Origin: Sodalis endosymbiont of Henestaris halophilus
Lineage (GTDB): Bacteria > Pseudomonadota > Gammaproteobacteria > Enterobacterales > Enterobacteriaceae
Direction: 5' to 3'
Assembly (NCBI RefSeq): GCF_900161835.1
Contig: NZ_LT897836.1
Span: 1,426,001-1,490,000 of the forward strand
DNA length: 64,000 nucleotides
This document shows, one piece after another, positions 45,021 to 57,987 of the stretch. A program made the translations under genes and the position numbers. The notes below the pieces were generated by a model. It had not been told where the DNA came from and ran no database searches. It saw nothing but the letters and a program-made list of their open reading frames with translations. How positions within the stretch are numbered: position 1 is the first letter of the stretch; the number at the start of each line of letters is the position of its first letter.

Positions 45021-46802
45021 ATGAGCTATGAAGTTTTAGCCCGTAAGTGGCGTCCGCAAACATTTGCCGATGTAGTAGGTCAGGAGCATATTCTAAAGGC
45101 GCTGGCAAACGGTTTATCATTAGGTAGGATTCATCATGCATATTTATTATCAGGCACTAGAGGTGTGGGTAAAACAACTATCGCCCGTCTTCTAGCAAAA
45201 GCGCTAGACTGTGATACCGGCATAACCGCTAAACCATGCGGCGAATGCGATAATTGTCGCGAAATAGAGCAAGGCCGCTTCGTTGATTTAATTGAAATCG
45301 ATGCTGCATCACGTACTAAAGTTGAAGACACCCGCGAACTACTAAATAACATACAGTACGCACCGTCTCGCGGACGATTTAAAGTGTATCTAATTGATGA
45401 AGTACACATGCTGTCTCGCCACAGCTTCAACGCGCTGCTAAAAACACTAGAAGAACCGCCAGAGCATGTAAAATTTTTGCTAGCCACTACTGATCCACAG
45501 AAACTACCGGTAACAATCCTTTCACGCTGCTTACAATTTCATCTAAAAGCGCTTAACATTGAACAAATTTACGGCCAGCTATCGCTGATATTGCAGCAAG
45601 AGCGTATTGCCACCGAACCACGCGGGCTGCAACTGCTTGCTCGCGCCGCAGACGGCAGCATGCGCGACGCCCTTAGTCTAACAGATCAAGCAATCGCTAT
45701 GGGACATGGGGAGGTCAGCGCTGAAGTAGTAAGCATGATGTTAGGCACGCTAAATACCGAGCAGCCGCTGTCGCTTATAGAAGCGTTAGCCACCGCCGAC
45801 GGCCGCGCGATGATGGCGCAACTTGCGCAATACGCCGCGAGCGGTATGGATTGGGAAAGTCTACTTCTTGAAATGCTCTCTTTACTTCACCATCTCGCGA
45901 TGGGGCAATTATTACCTGACCAATTAAACAATGAAGAAGATCCTATTATAGTGCTGCGTTTGCGAGAATTAACTCGTATCCTGACCCCGGATAATTTGCA
46001 GCTGTATTACCAAATATTGCTTATAGGGCGCAAGGAGCTCTCTTTTGCACCAACCCCCCGAATGGGGGTTGAAATGACCTTGCTGCGTGCGTTAGCATTT
46101 CATCCCCTCGCAGAGGAAGCAAAAGTTATTCCAGCTAACAAGGAAAAAAAAACGGCTGAATTTAACGATATTGCCAGTGACTGTATCTTTTTAAATGACG
46201 AATATATTATATCAGGTGGTAGCGCTACAGGAGGATGCAAAACATCGCATAACAACACTGATTTCTCACCTCTCATTAAGGACCGACCTGGGGTAGTAAC
46301 CGAAGACTCCTTTTTAACAAGATCTGAAATAGTACATAATCCCTATAGAGGGGGTGACCATGTTACCAAAGAATCGTCAGCTACGCCTCCTATCCCTAAA
46401 CAGACGAAATCCGTGTCTGAACAAGCTGCTTATACTAATCATATCACTGGGAATAATTATTATCCGTTTGAAATCTTAACACAAAATGCAAGTACTCGTA
46501 ATGATATTAAACTAGACACACCAGCACATCAACTAGTCCCCTGTGATTTTTCGGCGTCACAATCGTTGACGCAGGGACATACATCTTTTCTGCCAGGCGA
46601 TAACTTATTGCCTGACATGACCGTACAGCTCTTGCAGGATCGCACCGCCTTACTTCTACAGAAGAAAAACCAACAAACTAAAAAAAATCAATCCGCGCAA
46701 AGACGCCAGAAAACAGTTATAAGTGCGCTGGCTAGACTGGCAGCCTTGGGAAAACAGGCAAAGGAGCGCGTCCACCAGACGGTGGACAGAAAAAACTGGT
46801 GA
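45021..46802 (+). CDS. dnaX: DNA polymerase III subunits gamma/tau (tau tail truncated)
   Basis: DnaX is the motor subunit of the sliding-clamp loader. The open frame is 593 codons from the ATG at 45021 (MSYEVLARKWRPQTF, as in E. coli); a TTG at 45015 is less likely. Domains I-III are intact: Walker A GTRGVGKTT, a four-cysteine zinc motif (CDTGITAKPCGECDNC), DEVHMLS, the SRC motif in TILSRCLQFHLKAL, and a collar domain ending RMGVEMTLLRALAFHP near residue 363. A nine-A run (46144-46152) follows at codons 375-378; a -1 shift there ends at TGA 46157-46159, giving a 379-residue gamma-like product. Beyond lies a long low-complexity linker, a second A-run (46680-46687) aligned with the E. coli frameshift site, and part of domain IV. 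The frame then stops, leaving the polymerase-binding tail out of frame. Confidence 0.93.
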   Translation: MSYEVLARKWRPQTFADVVGQEHILKALANGLSLGRIHHAYLLSGTRGVGKTTIARLLAKALDCDTGITAKPCGECDNCREIEQGRFVDLIEIDAASRTKVEDTRELLNNIQYAPSRGRFKVYLIDEVHMLSRHSFNALLKTLEEPPEHVKFLLATTDPQKLPVTILSRCLQFHLKALNIEQIYGQLSLILQQERIATEPRGLQLLARAADGSMRDALSLTDQAIAMGHGEVSAEVVSMMLGTLNTEQPLSLIEALATADGRAMMAQLAQYAASGMDWESLLLEMLSLLHHLAMGQLLPDQLNNEEDPIIVLRLRELTRILTPDNLQLYYQILLIGRKELSFAPTPRMGVEMTLLRALAFHPLAEEAKVIPANKEKKTAEFNDIASDCIFLNDEYIISGGSATGGCKTSHNNTDFSPLIKDRPGVVTEDSFLTRSEIVHNPYRGGDHVTKESSATPPIPKQTKSVSEQAAYTNHITGNNYYPFEILTQNASTRNDIKLDTPAHQLVPCDFSASQSLTQGHTSFLPGDNLLPDMTVQLLQDRTALLLQKKNQQTKKNQSAQRRQKTVISALARLAALGKQAKERVHQTVDRKNW

Positions 46803-47344
46803 ACAATACCCCTTGGAAACGAAAGCTTACCGCTGGCGTGATAACAGCCAGCAACATGAAGCTGATCTCATGCCTGTAAATATCTCGCAAGCTCTGCGCA
46901 CAACATTTACTCATGAAGAAACATCGAATATTAAATTGTACATAGAGGAATATGCGTTGGAATACGATGCCTGGGCAGAAACAAGTGAATCGGCTGAAAG
47001 TGCCTACAACTAGTACAGCAGCTTGCGCTAAACTACTGGAAAGAAGATTTAGTACCAAGAAAGATCTGTTTACACCTGCGTGGCTCCAAACATCATCTAA
47101 ATTCAATTACGGCACAAAGCACTCTGCGCAGAGCTTTGCGTATAGATTTAGGGACGTCAGTTGAATTAACTGTAACGGAAGATGATAATTTAGCGATAAA
47201 ACACCCATGGAATGGCATCAAACCATTTATAAAGAGAAGTTAATGCGGACACACGGGAAGTGCTTATAACCGATTCGAAGATTCAAATGCTGCAGAATTT
47301 TTTTTGACGCTGAGTGGGATGAAGATAGTATCCGATCAGTATAA
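46803..47344 (+). pseudogene. decayed 3' end of dnaX (tau domains IV-V)
   Basis: The rest of tau is legible but broken. After a frame change near an A-run at about 46785, EQYPLETKAYRWRDN, SQALRTTFTHEE and EYDAWAE match tau domain IV up to a TAG at 47011. The original frame then reads YWKEDLVPRKICLHLRGSKHHLN and GTSVELTVTEDDNLAIKHP, matching domain V. A third frame gives MEWHQTIYKEKL, a fourth ITDSKIQMLQ, and after a T8 run FFDAEWDEDSIRSV ends at a TAA at 47344, where tau should end. At least four frame changes and several stops mean no normal tau C-terminus, the part that binds the polymerase core and helicase, can be made. Confidence 0.88.
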
Positions 47345-47411
47345 TTCACCATAATGCGACAAGATATTGCCAGTGGCAACTAAATGCCAATAAAAGATGC
47401 GGGAGAAGAAG

Positions 47412-47700
47412 ATGTTTAGTAAAAATAGAATGATAAATTTTAATGCAGCAAGACCCATAAATATAGGAAAAATGCAGCGGATGCAAGAATAGTTCGTACA
47501 ACTAGAGGTAATAAATAGTAAATCAAACTTTAGTCTGGTCAAAATTAAAGTTAAGGTCAATGATACATATAATTGCTATCGTGTAGAAGCCAGTTCTAAT
47601 TTGCTGAAAACTTGATCGGATCAGCGCATAGTTTGCTCTATTTACTGCTACGCAATTGTAGTGATAAAATGCGCTATAGCAAATGCTGAACCCGCACAAT
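47412..47700 (+). pseudogene. ybaB: fossil of nucleoid-associated protein YbaB
   Basis: YbaB/EbfC is a small DNA-binding protein encoded directly after dnaX in enterobacteria. The plus strand reads MFSKNRMINF, GKMQRMQE, a stop, then FVQLEVINSKSN and SLVKIKVKVNDTYNCYRVEASSNLLK, in order with E. coli YbaB (MFGKGG..., [36 protein letters not shown]). One in-frame stop replaces a glutamate codon in the first helix, and the C-terminal third is not clearly legible. The expected next genes recR and htpG were not recognised. Confidence 0.8.
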
Positions 47701-50981
<3,281 letters not shown>

Positions 50982-52129
50982 TTCATCTACTATATTATTC
51001 TATATTATTTTTGTATAACTAATCGACTAATTAACATAAAATTAAGACAAAATTAATAGACCTTACTTACTACAAGTCACTATTTATCGGCCAATGGGTG
51101 AGAGAAAAAGTGGACATTACATCCAGAAACATTCATGAGTAAACCTTAGCTCTCTTAGTTTTTTGTTGACATCGCGTCTTTAGAAGATTTTTCTAAAAAT
51201 CGATTATACTTTTGTATTCTCTCCCCTGTGGGCAGTTGACACTGCTAGTTGCATTTCTTTAAATAACACAAATGCAATTAATAATAAATTATTACTACAA
51301 TACCGCCTTCGACAGCATGTATTAACTTTTATAAATTTATACTATTGTAACTAGCGACGAGAATCCATAAGAAACCGGTAATGAGTTCAGAAATACGGAA
51401 TACTAATGATAGATCTTACTACACTAAAATTTTTATTCCATATGGAGCGCTATTTAGCCAAATTTTCAACGATAAACAATGGTAGTGCATAGCGTGCATT
51501 TTACTATAAATGCTGTACGATGCTATGTATGTTATCATGTCTATTAAATATGGCTAAAATGTATCAAAACATTAAGAATGCATGAACCGATAAACTTGTA
51601 GAATAGCGTGCAAGCGCTACTTATTGTAATCAATAAATTGCCAATTTATAATTCTATTGCCATATACGTAATATTATAATGTTACTGCTAGAACAGAGGC
51701 TCAATTTGGGACGCGGTAGCATGTATACAACTTAAAAAGGCTAACGCCGTACTGTATCAATAAGATTTGACCAAAAATTCTTAGTCACTTTCCATACAAG
51801 CATAACACGATAAATCCTTACCGAAGATAAGGGTAATATAGAGTGTTTAATTAATCTAATTTCGATGCAATTACCTAAATAATTAAACATATCGAGATAA
51901 AACTATAGAATAGTTAAATTTATGCTGGAAAGCATAAATATGCTATATATTACGTCGCTGAAAGGCAATATAAATTATTTAAAGATGCTACTTTAACTTA
52001 TTACGGCGGGTTAATAACAATCATTGCCGCATACTTGCTGACACTTTTCTCTAATATAAGCGCCAGTGCATATTTGTAGCGCACACTAAACAAAGCGGTA
52101 GAATGCAAAACTATTTACTTTAGTTCCTG
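50982..52129. other. eroded region between adk and ybaL remnant
   Basis: E. coli has hemH and gsk here; the 1.15 kb is too short for both. Neither could be recognised. A promoter-like TTGACA near 51167 has no good partner. No terminator hairpin follows adk. Confidence 0.5.
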
Positions 52130-53767
52130 TATGAGCAGAGCAATCATACTTTGGCAATTTCTCGCCTTTGATCAACTACCTACGTTGCTCCACGCTGGTG
52201 ATGTAATCACCCTTATCATAGTGCTCACGCACTATAATCTTTAAATCGTATTAATGTTAGCGAGCCAGAGCGCCACAACCCTAGCCTAAAAAACTATTGA
52301 GAATAAGTCACTAAAAATTAGCGGGCTGTATCTAGTCGCGTTAGTTTTATAATCTCAGCGCGCACAGCATTTCCTAATACCGCATTGTACCCTAATCACG
52401 TAGAACATTCACACGAGAGCGGGTATGCTCTCCACTACCATCGGGCATACCCACCTGCACAGCAGATTTACTCCGATCATAATTCCGACAAGGCCATAAA
52501 CTACGAACAAGACGTATGGATCACTTATCAAAAAGGTAAAGGAGCCTTGTGCTCCTTTTTGGGTTCGATAACATCTCTTTTATTAGCATAACTCGTTAGT
52601 TAACCCTTTAACAGAGCGAATATCAAAGGATTAATCATTATTGATAGAATCGTGCCAATCAGTACTAAATGATGTCTTTGTTCGTAAAGTATACTAAGCA
52701 TGATTCCTAGACCGGCTAAAATAAACACGAATTATCCAATTTAAACCATTCTTATTACGGCAATAATCAAGGTAGTTCGTTGTGTCCCGCCGAACAACTT
52801 GACTACCACGAGAGCTGCAACTTATTTCCCAGTAAAATAATAGCCATAGTTACCATCATTACCAGCGGATCACACAGCAAAATAGTGGAGTCAAACAGCA
52901 TACCTACGAAGACAAACAATAGCATGGTAATGCGTCACGTAACGACATTGTCTAGTATGCGATTTAATGGCTGAATTCAAATTTATTTAACACCTGCGCT
53001 AGCAAAAGCGCAGAAAGTAAAAAGATCTCGAAGAGCTCGACCGCACCGAAATCAATACTCAGTACTAATGCAAGTACAGCAGTGATGAACAAATCACAGT
53101 ATTCGGCACTAACACACTATTTGCTAATACCAACGACAACAGAATGGTAACTTAATACGATCATCATCGTGATACAAGTAACCTACTTTAACGATATTGA
53201 ATATTACAGCTAGAGACAACGTTTAGCGATGCTAGCATTCTGGGTACGAGATGTTATAGCAGACAGCTGATAATAATACCAGCTTTAGCACTATAATCAA
53301 ATTTTTGACGATAAGCTAGCCAATGGCAATTGGAACGCAGCTATCTATCAATAAAACTTATTGTTCTTACAAAGAGCGTAGTAGCACTAAAGTGTTTGTG
53401 ATAGATAGACGTAAACCAAAATACCAGGACATTGAGCAATGTTTAGCTCATAACGCAGGAAACAAGCCATCCTAATAAACATCACTACCGCAATTTGAGC
53501 GACGGCACCCAGAATGGCGATGTGTTTAATCGCAATGAAATCTTTAAGGAGAAATGTAGACTGAAGTCAAACATTATAAAATCCCCCAGCTCTGTTAGCT
53601 TAATAGTTAACTAGGGGGCAACTAATCCGTGGGGGACGACTAACACACACTGGTAGTAAATATATACGACTAGAAGATAGATACGCAATTAATCTAATTA
53701 TTTTCCAGAAAAATGCAAGGATAATCCTTCATACAATGATATTAATAAGAGGCGTCTCCTGATGCAT
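52130..53767 (-). pseudogene. ybaL: full-length fossil of cation/proton antiporter YbaL
   Basis: YbaL is a CPA2-family K+/H+-type antiporter with a C-terminal TrkA-N domain. Nearly the whole gene is legible on the minus strand, broken by many stops and shifts. From 53767: MHQETPLINIIV, stop, RIILAFFW; then LLKDFIAIKHIAILGAVAQIAVV; VLLRSL, stop, EQ, stop, VLLIDS and IAIG, stop, LIVKNLIIVL; KLFGGTQRTTLII; FILAGLGIMLSILYEQRHHLVLIGTILSIMINPLIFALL; then VLFVVYGLVGIMIGVNLLC and MVVVES from the nucleotide-binding domain, AVLGNAVRAEIIKLTRLDTAR, and IIVREHYDKGDYIT near the end. Its length (about 1.64 kb) is close to that of the 558-codon E. coli gene, so decay was by point changes and small indels, not large deletions. 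Position after adk agrees with E. coli. Confidence 0.88.
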
Positions 53768-56314
53768 CAAAACTTTTCTGTTATCAGTTAATTTAAAATA
53801 TTTCGTATTAAGTTTACGGTGTCTTGCATAAGAAGACACGTTATTTACGTAAAATAAATAAATAAGATTAAAGTAAAAGATGCTAACCAGCCACTACATA
53901 GGTACCCAACGGCATTTGTTGTAACAAAATTTTTAGTAATGATTAATTACTTATCAAGTAGTTATAAATTTGTAACTGAAAGTAAAAAGAAATGATTCGC
54001 AACCGGGTGATAACGTCAAGACTGGCTAGCGGTGGGGCAGAAGAAGTGCGTTACGGCTGAATTTACGACGGCAAAGCCTGTCCTTGTGCACGTGCAAATA
54101 GCAGATGCAAAATAAATGATCAGAGTACTTTTTTATAATCATGGTTAACTCCATAACATAATAGCTACATTAAACTTTAAAAGAATCTTGATAGCCACCA
54201 TTTATGTACCATAATCCAATGATCATACGGTCTTATCTAGCACTAGATATTAATGTTAGTATATTGCTAAAGCTCATCAGCATCACACATCGGTACTCCA
54301 GAATTCTGATACATCCACTCGGCAGCAATAAAAACATGGAAATAGCTAGGATAAGTATGTAGCGAAGATTTCTGCGGAAAGAGAAAAAATTATAAATGTT
54401 TTAATACCAACCAGTGTTATAGGCAAAAGCGTTGTGCTTTAGATACACAATCCAAGGTCAGCACTAATCAACACGATGACTACCATAACGGGGCATAAAC
54501 ACCTATTATATCTCTATTCAGCCAAATGATTATACATGGCGCATAGATTACTGCTTTTACTTCTGTAGTATTTGCTATATTATTCTGTCTAGCGCGTGGT
54601 CTACTTACTCATGCTTAGTTTAAATAAATAACAAGCTATCTGTATCTGCCGCGGCGGCGATTATATTGTAACTTGAACGCATCGGTCAGCATAAAACCAC
54701 TTTAAGCCAGATATCGCCCGAAAAATATTGCGTCCTATTAATTGTTAAGCAGCACAGGCTCCGATGTCCTAGGCGTGTAGCTTACATACCAAGACTATCT
54801 GTGATAGTGCGGAGTTAAGTATAACCAAACTGATAATTATATTTTTTCTTGCTGCAAAGCGTAAATTACGAACCATAACAGTCAGCGTTAGAAAGATCAC
54901 CGATAACCAGTCAAGGTGTGATAAGATATAAATCTCAACTTTCCATTCTGGAATTTAATAACTATAGCCATCAACATAATTAACGTGTAGTGTGCAAATA
55001 ACAACACTAATGCTGTTAATAACTCGTTAATAATATACGTGCTTAAAAGCAATTATTTTAATTATCTTTAAATTTGCAATTGCATCACGTCAAAACACAA
55101 GGTATAAACAACGTACTAAGTATCATATCGATTTACATAAATAAAATATAAATTTACTAAAATTTATTTAAATATATCTATGCATAGCGTATAAAAAAAT
55201 CTGCATCGTTGTGATAATTAAATAAACAAAATATCATAGATACTTAATTTATTATATGCATGTATTACTAGCAGCACGTCTGCGTTTGAAACAAAATAGT
55301 GAGCTAACAATTATCACATTTTAATACATCGGCATTATCTTGAAATGCAATAGTAGCTTTGTTAATTGACAATACATTAATATTAAAACTCTTTTATATT
55401 CATAAATAATAGTAAAAGCATGTCAGTTGATTATGATGTGCAAAATATTTTTGTGTTTAATTTTCTCTGCAGAATTTTTTCTCTACAATTGACAATAAGT
55501 CATGCTTAATTATTTTAATTTAACAAAATATTTCTGTAGTATATAAAATATATGTGCTAAGCATGCTTAGGTAACTTTGTTTTATAAAACAAAATGCGTA
55601 ATATTAGTCGTGTTTAAAATTTATATATATTAACATAAATGTTATAGAATATTTATTCTGGTTTTTAAACTGCTAACGATCGATTTAAAAAATCACTAAT
55701 TTATCAACGATAAATATAATATCCATGAAAACGACTCCTTTAACTAATTTATGCATTAAATATCTACCACTAACAGTTTATTAACCAAGATTAGGATGCG
55801 CTTATTAACTATTTCACTTTCAAAATTAAACGTCATTGATAGCTTTATCTAAGCTCGCAAAACTGTTATAAGATAAATTATAGGCAACTGATTACTAATC
55901 TAACGTTACATTATAAAGTTTTCGCAATTCAAAAAAATAGTTTGATAAACATCAAACTTAGTAGATAATTGCCTTACTGCGAACGGAAGTATATTTAAAA
56001 TCATCTGTGCGCTATCATAAATTTTTACTTTAAAAACAACTAATTTCTAGAGATTAATAAAGCTTATCAAGCAAACATAACTAATGTCTTAAGGCTATAT
56101 TAATATAGCGGTCAACGAATAAATCCAAGACCAACCTTAGGAGTATCCATAATTTATTAAGCGTATTTTATCTTCTAACCTTATTAAAGTAATAATAAGA
56201 GGAAATCACAACGTAAAAACATTAGTGATATGCTATACTACTAAATTTCTATCAAAAGTAAATACAGATATTAGGTATAAAGATATTATCTTATACTAAA
56301 CGATTTTAAAAATG

Positions 56315-56338
56315 AAAGATAGTATATATACTATCTTT
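56315..56338. repeat. 24-nt perfect palindrome with T-tail
   Basis: AAAGATAGTATA is followed directly by its complement (12 pairs). Two further T follow on the plus strand and A-rich sequence precedes, so it has the form of a bidirectional terminator. A 16-nt palindrome (GCTATATT with its complement) lies at 56094-56109. Confidence 0.6.
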
Positions 56339-57725
56339 TTAAATATCACTTATTATTAATATCAAATACACTTCTTAAATATCAATGCATAAAGAAACAT
56401 ATAAAACTTATGGTATAAAATACTTAGAGTTGCATAAGACAAATAATTACTAGGCTTGATAATTAACATTAAATTATCATAAGTTGTGTACTTATATATA
56501 GGTCTTGCTCTATTTTAGTTTTGTCTTTTACTTATCAAATAATGTTTAATTAAATAAACCTATTTAATAATCTTAAGATGCATATCTTATAAATGTAATT
56601 TTATTGCTATAAATAAGCTGATATCATCTCTATCAGGTAGATAAAATTAACCGTTTTATCTTTAACGCTGATCAAACATATAATTGAATAAAATTTATCA
56701 TATTTATGCTCAATTCTCAAGTGATCATTCATATCAAATATTTTACAATGAATATGAAATAAGGAATTAAAACAAAAGACACCACTCAAAATAAAACATT
56801 AGTTGTAAAATACTTTAGCCAACTAGGATCATAATCCAAAATCAACCAATATGAGTCACGATATTAATAACCACTGCAGTTTATTGATGACTTAATAATT
56901 TTGATAACATGCAGAAATATAATCATAGTCATACGTAGACGATAATAAATACTTACTTTTACAACATAATTTATTATTAAACCATGTTTATTAGAGAAAA
57001 CGATGCAACTAAAATATTTATAAATCTATTTGCCTTCTTTATTTGTAGCAATTCTTCAATTTAAATACTATAGTAATAACATTTAGCAGTGTTATCTAAA
57101 ACACCATCAAGAAATAGTATTTAGATATATCTATTCAAAAAAAACCATAGTATGAGATACTATCTAAGTTTATTTTTATTTAATGTAAAGACTACTAAAA
57201 AAGCTGATCGTGTCTCGCTTGATGCATTATGTTAGCACCGTGCTGTAACAGCATTTTGCGCAAGACAATACTTTATTAAAAGTAATAATATTCCGGATTT
57301 GTATATTACGTAATCATTTGATTACATAACTTATTTTACACTAGACTAATCAATCGACATATGTTTTTGCTGTAGTTATTAAAACCACATATTTATAGCT
57401 GCAATATATGCAGTACTAACTATAGAGTTTAGGCGGTTGCTAAATTTGTTAAAGATACCAAGATCAAAGTTTTATATCTTGAAGTACTATTAATTATCCT
57501 TACAGTAAAGCAAACGCCACTTTAGACATCAAATCTATCCTTACATAGTATCGAGGAACAACATTATCAATGGAACGCATAACGATTACAAAACATATAC
57601 AACAAAATATTTCCTGAAAATGATCAGAGAACTTGTGTGTAAGTTTCTTTAAAAATAAGTTTTATTGCTTAGTTATAAAGCTGTCTGTTGACTATCTTGC
57701 CAGAAGTAAATAATCTATTATGCTA

Positions 57726-57761
57726 ATAATTTATCTATGACTGATTTCAGTCATAAATTAT
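57726..57761. repeat. compound hairpin (8 + 6 bp with bulge)
   Basis: TGACTG and CAGTCA (57738-57753) pair around ATTT. Outside a 4-base bulge, ATAATTTA (57726-57733) pairs with TAAATTAT (57754-57761). It is the first of several palindromes in 57.7-58.0 kb. Confidence 0.6.
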
Positions 57762-57795
57762 CTCTGATAATATGCAGTTATTATAATCATATTCA

Positions 57796-57817
57796 TGGTT
57801 AAATTTAAATTTAACCA
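57796..57817. repeat. 22-nt perfect palindrome
   Basis: TGGTTAAATTT is followed immediately by its complement, 11 pairs without a spacer. It lies 35 bases after the compound hairpin. Confidence 0.6.
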
Positions 57818-57947
57818 ACATACTTAATTACAATAATTTACTATTTATGTAAACTACACTTAGTCATAAGTAAGTGATGCATTACTTACTGTTAGGTTAT
57901 TTGTTTTATTAATTACATCATTATATATTATGATGTGATCATACAAT

Positions 57948-57987
57948 ATTATTTATATAAATATCAATAAATATTTATATAAATAAT
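57948..57987. repeat. 17-bp perfect inverted repeat, 6-nt loop
   Basis: ATTATTTATATAAATAT (57948-57964) is exactly complementary to 57971-57987, with loop CAATAA. All pairs are A-T. Shorter imperfect palindromes lie just upstream, near 57868-57888 (GTAAGT arms around ATGCAT) and 57915-57937 (ACATCAT/ATGATGT). Confidence 0.65.

Noticed and set aside
46732-47106. Minus-strand 124-codon frame
   Set aside because: It is antisense to the dnaX 3' remnant, which has clear ordered matches to tau.
52538-52558. Strong hairpin AAAGGAGC/GCTCCTTT with T-tail, terminator-like
   Set aside because: It lies inside the legible ybaL fossil (the Glu/Lys-rich linker before the TrkA-N domain on the minus strand), so it derives from former coding sequence and is not an ancestral terminator.
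52385-52974. Two plus-strand open frames of 64-68 codons
   Set aside because: They are antisense to the ybaL fossil and have no family signature.
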